Shown: positions 23,381-36,300, numbered from the stretch's first letter. The stretch is DNA of 64,000 nt from Lepidonotus clava (GCA_936440205.1 OW387134.1:63081427-63145426); one strand, 5' to 3'. The notes: generated from the letters alone by a model not told the origin. A program made the numbers and translations.

Positions 23381-23466
23381 TTTAGGGGTCCACCAAAGAG
23401 GGTGTGGGGGGGGGGGGGGGGGGGTCAGGACCCCCTTAACCCCCCCCCCCTGGATCTGCCCCTGTA
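23381..23466. mobile_element. Short GGCGGAT-family element, copy 5
   Basis: Begins TTTAGGGGTCCACC, then a run of about 19 G, then a C-rich half ending CCTGGATCTGCCCCTGTA. It is almost entirely a G-rich arm facing a C-rich arm. Confidence 0.5.
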
Positions 23467-24698
23467 AATATATGATACCAATCAAAAACGACGGTATCAA
23501 CTATAATGCACGGTTACAAGCCGAAAACATGGGCTAACGCAAAGAGGTATTATACTTGGGGTCGTTCAGACACAAATCATTGATCTTCTCTTCATTAACT
23601 TATACTTATATAGACCGGTGGTCTAGCATCTTGGTGACTGCTCAAAGACCTGTTTTCACCAAACGACTTTGAGCAAGCGACCATGGACGACGGTCACTGA
23701 TTCAGTGATCGGTGGCGATGGAAGTACTCAATGGAAAAAAAATCAGTAATTGGACGATTATAAAGGACTACAAATTAAAGGACCATAAAGAGCAATTATC
23801 TGAATGATAAAATTAACTTCCTTCAATACCAACTGAAGGCAATTAAACACTTTGTTGTCTCTGTATGCCTTTCTTTTTTGTGATGAAGTGCGTTGTTCAC
23901 AGAATCCTAAAATTATTCAGGTAAATATATTTCAGTCGTTCTGTGCAAACAACTAGTTGTTCATTTTTGAAAGACACTGTCTTTACTTTTGCCATTATGA
24001 CCATTTCTAGTTGGAAGCAATCTTTATGAGCCTTTGATAATTTTAATCGTTTGGTGGATATATCTGTTGTGGTCAATTGTTAAAGAATAGCATTTATACA
24101 CTTTAGTACTTCTCCAAGGCATATATACACCTACAAAAGATGGTCCTAATCTGCATAGGCCTAAGGTAGGTGATTGACCTGTGTCCGTCCATGGTATGGT
24201 GGCTTGGCCAGTATAAGATAGTCCTATAGTAAATGTAGACTTTTTTTTTATCATTTCTGAACCAATCTTACAGTTATAAGTTCTTCATTGGTCCCTGGTG
24301 ATACATGTAATGGTAATGGTTATTTGTTTAGTCCTACAAAACAGCAGATGAATTTACCAAGCTCATGGTATGTACATACCTTTATCACCTGCACTGCCAA
24401 GGAGCAGTTCATACAAAGGCCAATGCATATTGACACACCGTACATGCCGCTCTTCATTCTCAGTTGTTTTCACATAGTTTCAATAATATTTTTACCCTAC
24501 TACTTCTAAAATGATGTCCTTACGCATGTTACAGTCTACACACTGAACTTACTTCATGCCATACCAAGAACCAGAGAAATAGGCTGTTAGAAACCAGTCC
24601 ATCTGGTTGCTGATTTGTTAAACAGCTTTTCAAAGGACCTGTGGGAACCAGCTAATGAGGTCATGACACCATTCTTTAATTCCCCTCTCATCCTCTAT

Positions 24699-24773
24699 GT
24701 GGCTTCATAGTGTAACTGTAAGGGCTACCAACTTCCTCCAAACACCTATGTTATGGGTTCAAATCCTGCAGGG
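24699..24773 (+). mobile_element. tRNA-derived SINE head
   Basis: GTGGCTTCATAGTGTAA resembles a pol III A box. About 50 bp on, GGTTCAAATCC matches the B box, and between them GGGCTACCAACTTCC resembles an anticodon arm. The T-arm does not pair well, so this is not a working tRNA. A SINE remnant is the better reading; its tail is unclear and a hairpin element starts 58 bp downstream. Confidence 0.45.
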
Positions 24774-24830
24774 ACTTGTTAAGTGATAAAATAAAGAATA
24801 ACCTTTGGGGTAATTCTCAGATGGCTGTAC

Positions 24831-24892
24831 AACCCATGGGGATCATATAAACCTCGGGCTTTGCCTTCGTTATGTGACGATCCCCTATGGGT
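24831..24892. repeat. Hairpin with ACCCATGGGGATC arms
   Basis: Left arm ACCCATGGGGATC (24832-24844) pairs with GATCCCCTATGGGT (24879-24892). The loop contains CCTCGGGCTTTGCCTTCG. Outer sequence is partly symmetric as well, with CCCCCCATGGTT near 24920. Fits a small fold-back element. Confidence 0.65.
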
Positions 24893-25163
24893 CATTTGGC
24901 CACCCTTGGATACCCCCCATGGTTCTTTTTATTACAATGATATAGATGGACCTAGCATCTGTTAGTTTAGGCCTGCATAATGAGACGCATGATCGGAACA
25001 GGCTTTCAGTAAGCAGGTTTTGTGTTACCTCCAGTGGCCAAATTGACCTGAGTAAGCATAGGTAAGCCTATGGGAGGTGGATTGAGTGATGCAAGCATGC
25101 CTCGATTTCATTGGCTTGGCTTGAGTAGGACCACTGTAGGCAGATGTGGCATACCCTGCCTTC

Positions 25164-25340
25164 AGTAGGGCTGCAAAACGGAAAATCACTCTGTATCCCG
25201 CATTCAAGAGTAGTCCATGCATGCATGGTCCTTTGGCGCCAGTACCTGTGGGTGGACAAGCGCGACCTTTCAGCCAATCAGGAACATCCTTTGGTCAACA
25301 TGGCGGCACCCACTGGGCCTCTCCTCAATGCGGTATAGGT
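25164..25340 (-). repeat. ATTGGCTG dispersed repeat, copy B
   Basis: Reverse complement carries GCCATGTTG, GATTGGCTGAAAGGTC, CGCTTGTCCACCCACAGGTA and GAATGCGG, matching 11133-11290 block by block. It contains a CCAAT box (CAGCCAATCAGG), but I treat that as part of the repeat. Confidence 0.65.
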
Positions 25341-25390
25341 GTGCAAGCACGTGGGCTTGACATATGTAGGCCTACAGTAAGTAAATAGAT

Positions 25391-26175
25391 CTACTGTAGG
25401 CTACCATAGGCTAGCCTGGCCTGCGTTTGCCTACCTTAAGCTAGCCTGACCTGAGTTGGCCAACCGTAGGCTAGCCTGAGCTGGGTTGGCCTACCGTAGG
25501 CTAGCATGACCTGCGCTGGCCTACCCTCGGCTAGCCTGACATGCGTTGGCCTACCGTAGGCTAGCCTGACCTGCGTTGGCCTACCATAGGCTAGCCTGAC
25601 CTGTGTTGGCCTACCGTAGGCTAGCCTGACCTGTGTAGGCCTACCGTAGGATAGCCTGACCTGTGTAGGCCTACTGTATGCTGGCCTGACTTATGTTGAC
25701 CTACGGAAGGCTAGCCTGACCTGCATTGGCCTACCGTAGGCTAGCCTGACCTGCGTTGGCCAACAGTAGGCTAGCCTGACCTGTGTTAGCTGACTGTAGG
25801 CTAGCCTGACCTGCATTGGCCTACCGTAGGCTAGCCTGACCTGCATTGGCCTACCGTAGGATAACCTGACCTGTGTAGGCCTACCGTATGCTGGCCTGAC
25901 CTGTGTTGGCCTACCGTAGGCTAGCCTGACCTGTGTTGGCCTACCGTAGGCTAGCCTGACCTGTGTTGGCCTACCGTAGGCTAGACTGACCTGTGTTTGG
26001 CCTACCGTAGGCTAGACTGACCTGTGTTGGCCTACCGTAGCCTAGCCTGACCTGCGTTGGCTTACCGTAGACTAGCCTGACCTGAGTTGGCCTACCTAGG
26101 CTAGCCTGACCTGTGTTTGCCTACCGTAGGCTAGCCTGACCTGCGCTGGCCTACCGTAGGCGGGCCTCACCTGAC
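25391..26175. repeat. 30-bp minisatellite, about 26 copies
   Basis: Unit CTAGCCTGACCTGCGTTGGC followed by CTACCGTAGG. Higher-order blocks are visible: variants such as GGATAGCC with TGTGTAGG and TATGCTGG recur together about 190 bp apart. One copy carries an extra T. The array ends abruptly in GC-rich unique sequence with exon-like splice signals. Confidence 0.95.
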
Positions 26176-26247
26176 GCAGGACAGGGCCGTACTGCCCACA
26201 GGCTGGAGGTGGTGGTTGGTCAGGTAGGCCGCCAGGGGGTACAGGTG
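26176..26247 (+). other. GC-rich segment with splice-like borders after the minisatellite
   Basis: On + the segment runs from an acceptor-like CACCTGACGCAG (about 26168-26179) to a good donor at 26243 (GTACAG then GTGAGTGAG). On - a frame reads HLYPLAAYLTNHH with mostly G/C third positions and ends at a GTGAGG donor, but has no acceptor before an upstream stop. Because both strands offer partial evidence and the neighbouring array is itself rich in CCTGACCTG, no gene is called. Confidence 0.15.
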
Positions 26248-26329
26248 AGTGAGTACACAGGGCCGAGGCGCCAGTCAACACTGACCCCACCTGACCCCGG
26301 CCGGCGCACACGTCGGGAGCCAACCCCGC

Positions 26330-27860
26330 CCACAGATTTATTACTACATACTACTTACACGGCCCGTTTGTAGAGTGAAACGCGCTGCATGCGTTTTGCA
26401 ATGAATCTTCTTTAGCTAAGCATTGGGTTAACATGGCAACACACATCCGAAATTTTGCTTTTTCCCCCACTTTCATTTACTTACTTCTTTAGCATAAGTT
26501 GTTAGCAATGTGTAGCATGTCATTTTAACTACTATCGATCACAATGTGTTGATTAGCGTTTTTGTTCTGAACATCAAATAATTATAACAAGGCATTTGAT
26601 ATAATGGATCGGTGAATCATATTGGATTAAAATATATATTTCATATGAAGGATTGTAACTTTACATGTTACGAATATAGATGGTCATATGAGGTAGAGCA
26701 AACGCAATTTTCACAAGGGGCTTATTGAGAAAAAAAGCTTCAAACAGTGGTCCGTGACATGATAACGCATATAAAGTGGTTGAATAAATCAAGGTGTCAT
26801 CATAGGGACCTCACTGTTACAATGGGTCTTGCTGTTGATTGATTTATAAATGTTCTACTATATTTCTGTTAACAGTTGGAGAAAGAAGACATTTTTATCA
26901 AATCCTGAAAATTTCAGACCAATATGAGCATTCAAATTAAGAGAAGTTTGATGATGGCAATTTTGCACCACAGAAGAAATTTCAACAAGGATGTTTCTCG
27001 TTATTCATTATGCGGCGGGCCTCTGGCATTCAGTCCCTGTCAGTGGAGACAAATTTCAAGACGGCCGCGAACCACCAGCAGCTTACTGGCCGTCATCCAG
27101 GCGGGGAGTCCCTCAAGGTTCTAGAATGGGCGCCAGTCTATCAAGGCAGTGATGACTTATATAGACCTGAGTGAGGCCAGTGGACCAACCAAATCTGTCA
27201 TGTATTATGTATTTTGAATCATCAGCACTTGCACAATGACAAATATCCTTAACGGACTGGCCTCAGAATGCCCTTAGAATGCATATGGCAATTGAATACA
27301 CGCAAAATTACGTTTAATTAATTAATTTGGAAAGAATCAAAGACTCTTTTGGATTTAGAATTGGGATCGGAATGTCTCAAATGAATGGGAGGTGCCGTCC
27401 CCTCTGTATTGAAGAGTATTGCATTGGTGGATTAAAAATAAATTTGGTTTCCACTTGTAATTCACTTCCACGCATCACTAAATCCACTTGAGTGTTTATT
27501 CCACATAGCTATTTAGTGACTTCTATGTCAAATTATACTAGCTTTGTAGTAGTTTTCCATTCTGTTTGTGTTTGTTGAAAGGTTTTGAAACCCTCAATAA
27601 GTGAGATTAATGCACACTGACGTGAAGCATTTGGAATTTACAATATTCATTTGTACAATGTGATTAACATATTCAAAAAGGCTTCCTAGAATATAGGCGT
27701 GTTACTTTTCACCACGTTCCTCTCCTATGTCTCAAACTTTTCTTGACATGAGTCAGGTCCTGGACATGCACAGGCTGCAGTGACTATACTAGGATTGTAA
27801 GCCCCTGAAGCCATGCAGACTGAAAATTGGGTAAGCTGGTAAGATGTGGATCTTCTCCAT
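26330..27860. other. Gene-free AT-rich stretch
   Basis: No supportable exon, RNA or repeat seen. Confidence 0.5.
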
Positions 27861-27867
27861 GCAACGT

Positions 27868-28289
27868 GAGGCCGTATTACACTACACGACTTGAGCTGTG
27901 ATATGACAATGTCACAGAGAATTCAACGTGTCATATATTAGAGATAATGTGATGTACGTGCAATATTCCAAATTGCCAATTATGTCACTCCTGAATTGTC
28001 TTCAATATCATCATATCACGCTGATCTCATAGCCCAACTCATGTATCGTAATCCTGAAATGTAGACTACCGTTTTCAAGGCCATAATACACTATGTGACT
28101 TGAGCTGCAATGTCATCGCGATATGATATGAGACACAACTGGCATACAGGAGCAATATGAATGTTTGAGCAATTTGAAGGGTTTCACATAATATGTATAA
28201 AACATCACTTTATTTCTCATGTGTACGCCTTGTCTGTGACCTTGTCAGATCGGGACCATATCAGATATAGGCCTATAGTGTAATACCTC
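27868..28289. mobile_element. 422-bp element with terminal inverted repeats
   Basis: Left end GAGGCCGTATTACACTA; right end TAGTGTAATACCTC, an imperfect inverted repeat. Inside, the left-end sequence recurs in direct orientation at 28079 (AGGCCATAATACACTATGTG, then ACTTGAGCTG). Blocks of ATATGA-type sequence recur on both strands. No coding capacity; a non-autonomous DNA transposon is likely. Confidence 0.6.
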
Positions 28290-28699
28290 CTTAACACATG
28301 TTTAGGATGCCAATGCTTAGGATAGACAATGAGTCTCAAAGACAGATAACAGATAACCATTTATAATATTCACGTCAAATAAGGACAGTTACACTTGGAA
28401 AAGGAGTATGCTTGTCCGTCAGAAAATAGTTCTGTGATCACTGATGGAAAGAATCCCCAAGTCTCCTTGCTGTGCTGTGCAGCAATAGGCCTTTCTGTAC
28501 CTAAATATAGAACTGCAAACTACTTATAATGGACAAAGCCGTTCTCCTTTCAGATAGAGCAATTTGTATTTCACCAAATCAATTCATTCGAAAACTAAAC
28601 TAAGTTATATACCTCATGATCCATAATATGGTGACTGTTTACTCGATGTGCCCCAGAATACCTTCACATCGACTCTCTGACCGAGAAAACGTCCCCCGC

Positions 28700-28790
28700 G
28701 AGAGTCGGACCACGACACGAGCGTGTGACGTCATACTGCCGGAAGCGGTCGCATCGCGCATGTCCGCAGGGCGGTGATTGACAGGGTCGC
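28700..28790. promoter_or_regulatory. CpG-rich promoter-like cluster: CRE, ETS, NRF1-like
   Basis: A full cAMP-response palindrome TGACGTCA (28726-28733), an ETS-type CCGGAAGCG (28739-28747) and an NRF1-like CGCGCATGTCCGC (28755-28767) lie within 45 bp in a CpG-rich island. This combination is typical of CpG-island promoters in animals. The nearest + strand ATG, 28894, opens MASGARGRGGRVQ and meets a CAG|GTGCAT donor, but no second exon can be linked. Confidence 0.35.
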
Positions 28791-29889
28791 GCGGTCAGGG
28801 CTGACCAGAGAGACTGCGACTGACCAGAAGTGACCACAGAGGGCGGGTGTGAGGAGGTGAGGCGCCTTAGGCGTCAGGCACACCATCCACAGCATGGCAA
28901 GTGGGGCGAGGGGCCGTGGGGGCCGCGTCCAGGTGCATTCCTCACACACCAAATGAGTCTCATATTTTATCGCCCATCCAGGGACCACTGCCAAAAGCTG
29001 CACAAGTTGTATATCATCACATGGATCCTAAAAAAATATATAATCAGTCGGTCAGATACTTTGAGGACACGCACGTTTACTTTGTTTTAGATCTTTTTGA
29101 ATGCAGGCAACTGTACTACCACATGTACTGCAGATGATTGTAGAGTACATTTATGGAACTTATTCAAATCTTTTCACCTAATCGGAATGTGCCCTTATTC
29201 ACTTTGTCTGCAATATTATGCTATGTATGTCTGGCATCTCAAAATGATTTTGCACGTGTTTTCACTTTCTTTGCATCTTTTGATCTGATGCAATAATACC
29301 TATGCACAGAATATGTGTGGAAAATATAATTTTATAATACAATTCTTCACCTATAGGATCAAACATTAACAGGGCCAATCACGTTATACCACAATTCTCT
29401 ACGTGAGGTATCACTTAATAGCATTAGTATATATTATATAGTACCTGCCCTTGATGAGATGCAGTTAAAAATTATAGCATCAAAAAGTTTAGTTTTCTTT
29501 ATTTGGCCCTAATGTGACGGTCTGAGTTATGTCCTTAATGAATGAGTTTATGTCCACCCTGACAGGACCAACCGTGAAGAATGGCAGGTATGACACCTTT
29601 TGTGATTCCTTCCTTTGTTTCCAAAGTATTTAGCGCGTAAAAAGGACAGCACTCTCATTGTTCTAAATCTGAAAAGAAACACCTCTAACCTACCCGTAAG
29701 GATTTGAAGAAGTAAAAAGACGCACATAATTTCCCAGGCCAGAAAACTACCCTGTATGCGGATACAAAGCCGAGAAAAATGTAGTTTTCTGCCCCTGGAG
29801 TGAAACAGCCACAACAGCCACAAGTGGCGCGCTACTATGCTGTAGTATATATGTATGTATGTGTGGGGGGCAGAGAATAACCTGGCGTT

Positions 29890-30170
29890 TCTCTGCGTGG
29901 CCGCTGAGGTCATAAGCCCGAGGCCCCCTCGCCGGCCATGTCCGCGCGTCCCATGCAGCGGAGCGTGACCCCTGCGAGGTCTGCTGGGAGGTTGGCAGGG
30001 ATCCAGCGTCCTCCTGTGGCCGCCCGCTCCCGCCCGCCCCTCCCGCCCGCGGTCTGGGCGGCGCGCCGACGCCGTATGAATGAAACCTCTTCTGGCCTGA
30101 CCCCCCGACCGCCGCCACTGCCTCGGTGGCCGGGAGGTTCCTCGCAGCAGAGTGGTTTCTAGGAGCCCCT
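29890..30170. other. GC- and CpG-rich island, coding status unclear
   Basis: Very high GC for this window. A + strand frame (29938-30162) starts MSARPMQRSVTPARS and is rich in Arg/Pro; a minus frame is open as well. Open frames on both strands follow from GC richness, so neither is called. Confidence 0.3.
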
Positions 30171-30984
30171 GGCAGCCCTCTCAGGTTGTCTCTTGTTTAC
30201 TGCTGCTATACCCACACGTACCACGCATACCCTAAATGCACAACATTGTTACTTGAGTGTTACCTACAGGTCTACAAGGGCCCATTCCTGCTTTTTTTTG
30301 CCGGTGGCCTTTTTGGGGACCTGCTGTATCCAGGATTTCATGGAGAAAGTCGGGGGTCCAATGCACAATACATTTATTGCTACCCAGTCAAGTGGTGACG
30401 TCGTTACGGTGACGTTCTGCAACGTTCTGATAGTTATAAAGGTACAATAACGTTTTGAGACGTCAAATCCTTGGCTTGATATCTTCTACCCAAACTTATG
30501 CTATTTGGAACATTCCTCATGGTTACTCTTGGTGTTCAGAATTATCATAACACTGTTTATAAAATATGTAAATGTTTACAATTTACCATCAGCATGTAGG
30601 GCCTGTAGTACTTTAAAATCGTAAATGGCTTTTGATTTTAGCCGCATACATCCTTTTGTTTACAGCTGCATAGTGACAATTTTGGATAATTTCGTTGAGA
30701 TGTGCAGTGTAGTATACCTTATCAGTTTTTAGTTAAAGAACACCCCCAATGTGTTGGAGGCCCTTTCCACCCATGCAGTGTGTTTACAGTTTGAGAACAG
30801 TGGTGTATTCTCGTCGACCCCTGCAGCATGTCGTGGTGTTTTTGTGTTGACGAGTCGGAGGTGTTCAGGGGATCAGACTAGTGGTTGACCGGCGGGAGAC
30901 CAAGCACGCCCCCTGTCGGCCGTAGGGGCGTCACGTCGCTGACCACTGGCAAGTTTCCCAGGCCACCGTCGCCTCTGGGGGCGC

Positions 30985-31045
30985 CACCGGTCACAGCGGG
31001 CTGCGCACGCGCACAACACATAGCGATACGTCATGGCGGAGCGCG
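30985..31045 (+). promoter_or_regulatory. NRF1 palindrome ahead of an ATG in a CpG island
   Basis: TGCGCACGCGCA (31002-31013) fits the NRF1 consensus at every base. Twenty bases on, ATGGCGGAG (31033) resembles both a YY1 site and a start codon (MAERAPPGSDPG on +). Surroundings from 30840 to 31140 are CpG-rich. A TSS or first exon could lie here, but no downstream exon is joined to it. Confidence 0.35.
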
Positions 31046-32573
31046 CGCCCCCTGGTAGTGACCCGGGGAGACGCGGGCAGAGCGTCTCCGCCCACCCACA
31101 CCTTTGATCATGACATCTCAATACAAACACCACCACCCCGTCGGACGCCGCCTGGATCCTAATAGCACCGTTAGCACTTAGTTAAACCTGTAGGTCGGCG
31201 CGGTCATTTATTAACGGGCCATTGCCTGTCAGCAAACTTGTATACAATGTCTTTGTGTCTTTGAAGGCAAACCTCGGATACTACGTGTCGTGGGTAGTAA
31301 CTGATATGGACGCATGTTTATGAATAAGGTGCACGGCACATCTGACAACCTAGAGCAAAAACACACGTTTAAAAGACATCCATACATGCATAGACGGTTG
31401 AGACTTGTGATAGATCATATTCTCAAAGTCTCAATATGTATCTAACATTGTGTGGTTCATTATTAGGTAGTGATCTCAATGGTCCGCACATAGGCCTACT
31501 GCACATACTGAGAAGGGGAGTGGCGTGTGGAATCTGGAAATTATTAACGACATTGATAAAAAGAAACATTTCTTTTAGGCCAAATCATAGTTCAGTCTTT
31601 GTCCTTGTCCACGAAGAAGGACTCTAGCCTAATAGCAGTCCTAACCCAGACAGGGGCTAGTCGCCATATTGATTATCAATTTAGAATTATTACTAATAAC
31701 AACAAAAAGAAAATTGGAACACATGTATATAAGTGCTATCTTAAAGGACGTCATGGCAGATCATTCAACTATCTAGTATTCATAAACTCTAGATTCATCT
31801 TGTAATTACGTTGTTGTATTGAGCGCATTGGAATCACCAAAAAGAGGTCACGTGACCACGTCTGCTCAAGGTCTATATATAAGACAATCCCCCCTGTCTG
31901 AGGTGAGCAAACTGGGGTACGGGACCAATACCCGTGGTGACTTGGCACTGATAATAGGAACTTCCGCTTTGGGACGATGACCTTGGCTTTTCTCCAGAGG
32001 TCACCACAGTTTTTGTTGTTGTTTGGTGGGCTTCCGATCACTGTCTCACCAATGGTGCCAAAGTAACCACAATAACATTATTATGGTCACCGCAGCTGGA
32101 TTTTGGTCACTACGTGGTTTACTATGCTAATACCACTTTATAAACTAGACCAAGAATGCACATGTTGACATCTGAAAACAGACATACCTAATGTCTAATT
32201 TTGGTCCCTTCTGTAAAGGTTATCGTTGGCATTACCCTTGGAATCCCTTTAATTTTTTTCAATTTACGGAAAATCAAAATTCGCCAAGGAGTGACTATTC
32301 TGCTTCTGCTACATTCTAATAACGTTCTGTGACGTTTTGCGATGTTACTAACGTTCCTGAACATCACATCCTTGGCTTGGAATTAAGCAAAACACTTGGA
32401 AGCCTGTCGGGTCAGAAGGTATCTTTCTTTCAATTTGAAACAATTGTTAAATATTGGATAACGGGGCACTTTGAAGGTGTCCTTTAATACCCATTTACCA
32501 ACAACCCTCACTAGGCGCTTAAAAGTTCATTAGAAGCATATTTCATATTCTGAGGCTAGTCTGCAAAGAGTTT

Positions 32574-32640
32574 GATGCTTCAGAAATACCTCATACCAAA
32601 TTTGGTGCTTTTATCCACTCTGCAACGAGAATATTGTGAT
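32574..32640. repeat. Fragment of the TA-flanked element at 59.3 kb
   Basis: CAGAAATACCTCATACC, CAAATTTGGTGCTTTTATCC and GCAACGA match the right inverted repeat of the element at 59282-60265. Only about 65 bp are kept. Confidence 0.65.
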
Positions 32641-32659
32641 TGCAGGATGGTCACACCTG

Positions 32660-35600
32660 AGATGAATGCTCTCGCTTTTGTTACTGCCCCTCAATTACTA
32701 GAACTAATTAGATGTTGACATGGAGCATGATTCTCAATCGTAAATAACTAAAACAGAAACCCAGCTTGGGTTGCTGTTACAAAGTTCATTAGTTACACAA
32801 CAAAATGACACCCCATGACAGGGGTATCTGATCATGAATTGGAATTTCTTTCAGCTCTACCCAAAAATACTAGAGTTGACAATTTGCGGCAAACCTGAAA
32901 CAGGATACTGAATTCTATCATTGCTGCCCTCAGTTAGCCCAGCCTCAGCTTAGATTACACATGGGGAAAATAGGAGATAGTGGTCCGAGAGCGAATGGGT
33001 TGTTGGTTTCAACTTGGCAGCTTAGATTGCTTTAGATCTGTCATTGAAAAAACAACATTCACAATTTCTTTGTCAAATCCTATTAACTTCTTTTTTTTAA
33101 ATCAAAAAAGCATTTTACAGGACATTCAAAGTTAATGTGACATCTTTCCTTTAGTTTAGTAAACATTTAGAAAGGTAGATATGGATTTAATGGGAATCAA
33201 ATATGAGAGGAGGTTGCAAGCGAATTTCATTGACATTGACTATTTTTCTCTCTTTTTTTTTGTATAGTAAGTGCTGCTTAGCAAATCATGAGAAATCTCA
33301 ATTGGTGTACCGTGGTTGTTCTCAATAACTGTCACTTAATATGTAGGATGTTTTTGACATTCATATATGGTTTTTAGACCAGCTAAATCAAATGAGGCAA
33401 TAAAATTGAATTGCTTATTACAATACAAGTAGCTTTTTAATGTAATGAGCAATGTTGAACACTTTTTAGCTGTGTCGCTACAAAGTACTCATCTTAATTG
33501 TAAACATCACGCATATTCATATATGACTTTGAAAAAGAAAAGAAAATTGAATAAAGCCCGTTTACAGAAGCCAATGAAATGTCATCTACTTCCCCTCCAG
33601 CCCATATCAGAATTGATCAAATAACACTTCAATATCAATTGATTCTCCATCCTATCAGAATTATCAAATAACACTTCAATAAATGTTATTATTGAACAAA
33701 CACATCCCTGAACTTTGTGAGCGGTCACTTTGAGCCCGGCCCCTCTAGGTGGGGATTAATTGGTTATACAATACCTTCGATTAAGTTGGTCATTAACGTC
33801 ATTGCAATGCCCAGAGGTGACCAGTGGCTATAGATCTATGGTGACCCGGGGCCAGCCATCAGAGTGATCTGACTAATAGTAGGTGATACCTAGACGTGTT
33901 GCATGCGTCGGGCGAACATACATTGCCACAGGGACGCAGTGCAATGTTTGAAATAATTAGTGGGCATACTATATCATCTAGGTATGATCCATGATTATCT
34001 TAACTCATACTAATATATAAGCTTCATGCACGTGTAATAACTTACATTCACTCTCGTCGGACAAAACAAATTCTCTAGCTGTCACAAATTCCAATATCTC
34101 ATATTAAGCTATATAGTATTTATTAACTCTCGTGTTTCATATTGTATCTTCACCTGGACGTAAGAGTGTCCTATATTGTAACCCTTGAACCATGATATAT
34201 AGGATAAGTAAGTGAAGATCTGCATGAAATGCTAAGATTTAAAACTACTTCTAAAGATCAAAGTACAATGGTTTTTCGAATCGCGATCGATCAGTCTGCT
34301 CTTTAGGTACATTATATTCATAATAGGGATCCTTTGTAAAAAAAAAGATATATGCCTTTTTTTCGGATTATAGTTGGTAAGAAAGTCTGTCGTCGAAAAA
34401 CTGGAAAACAAGAGACAAAGAATATCCATAGCAAAATCGTCACAGCTGTCGTCATCTAATTAGCATGAAGCTTCATATTTCTATTTTCAAGCGGCTCAGA
34501 CACGATATCAATCACGGGTTTTGATTTATACCAAGTGGGTCAGTTTCACTCTATTATCTAAAGATGCGCGTCAATTCAATCACAAAAGTATATGAATTTC
34601 AATACCGAATCGTCAATTGGAGTGTGCTTTGCCACGTGATTTCTTTGTGACATGAAAGCTAATTAGTGAAAAGTGTTATGCATGCACCTGTCCTAAAGAT
34701 GAATTAATACTTTAATTAACACGACCTCCTAAAGACACTAACACACCTTTATGTATTATTTTTTATTTGAATATAACATCCACAATACAATTTTATCCTT
34801 TCAATCTCCCAGCCCTCTCCCAGTCCAGCATGAATCAAGCCAATTAACAAAATTACTAACACCCCGGCTCTGAAAGTCATTAAGGTTTACCATTATTTTG
34901 ATTATTTTTTTGAATAAGTTTTATTGATTGTCTCCAGAAAAGTCTGATCTTCCAGACAACACAGATGAAATTGGGAATAATAATTTTTCTCTTCTCAAAT
35001 TTATATCTCAAGCCATAGACTATAATTCACACTAGATTTTATGCAATGTAGATCTTCAGTCCAAATAAATACAATCTAAAACTGACATTTAATTCTTTTT
35101 TAAATAATAATTTCATATCCTCTCAGTCTCCCGAGGGCTGCATGACTGTCGTGTGAGTCAGAGGACGGTTTTGGTTTCACGTGTTGACACACACATTAAC
35201 CTCCCGACCCTCTGCTCGTCATAACATAACCGTGAAACCCGTGGCCTTAACACGCGTCCCTCCTATGAAAATCAGTTATTTAATATTGCCTACACAGGAT
35301 CAGTTGCAAAGGTCCAGACCGGTCACTTTTGTTACGTGTAATTACAAAATGAATGGTGTCTGTGCTGTTAATTGCCATGTGAGATTGGTAAGATATGATA
35401 TTGGTATCTGACTAATTAGTTGTTTCTTGACTGACGTTGTGGATATGTGTGACGGAGAACGTCTTCAAACCACTGTGTTAAACATGTGCACATTCTGGAT
35501 TCTCAGTTACATGTGATTGGAAAGTTTTCCTATAGATTTTAATAAATGCTAGCGAGACTGATCATCAGTTAGACTGGTATTAATCGCACAGTTGGCGTTG

Positions 35601-36300
35601 TTCATTTAATTATTGTCAATCATACTCTCACTAAAATGATCAAATGTACCATTAAAACAATCCTATTCTACATACACTTTGGATAACCTTAAGGGATTGA
35701 CGTGAAAACAAAGGGAAAGTAGAATCATAGAAAGTTTAATACTCTTTGCAGGACTGATAGAAGAATATAAGAAGGTAACATAAGTGGCCACTCTTTGTGA
35801 CAGTCCATGCCTGTACGTTTTTCGTTTCACACAAAAGGGGTATAAGAGAGAGTGGATGTTTCACTTTGGACTTGTTCATTCTCCACCACCCCTGAACATC
35901 CTTTATGTGTGCAAGTAGTAATTAGGGACAAAAAAGGAGACAGACATTCACAGAGGGCAAATGTCAAGGTGGGCAGAGGGTCTCCGGGCAAATGTCCCGT
36001 GGGTAAAAGTCCTGGCATTCTTGGTACTGTTCGTGGCATGTATGTCGTTAACATATGTATATAATGTTGAATGTATTCATGAGAATCATTTGAGTATGCA
36101 TTACATAAAACAGATACTATCTAATCCCCATGAATATTGCACTTTAATCATATCAAATATATATCATCTGTAGGAAATATAGGATAGCATTTTGATACGT
36201 GTGTTTGTAATGATAAAATATACATGCAATTAGCTTGAACATATGACAGACAAAAACTTGATGTTGAAATATGATCTTAATCAGGGTTTGATAAGTAATA
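32660..36300. other. Gene-free AT-rich stretch
   Basis: Nothing supportable as a gene, RNA or clear repeat. Confidence 0.5.
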
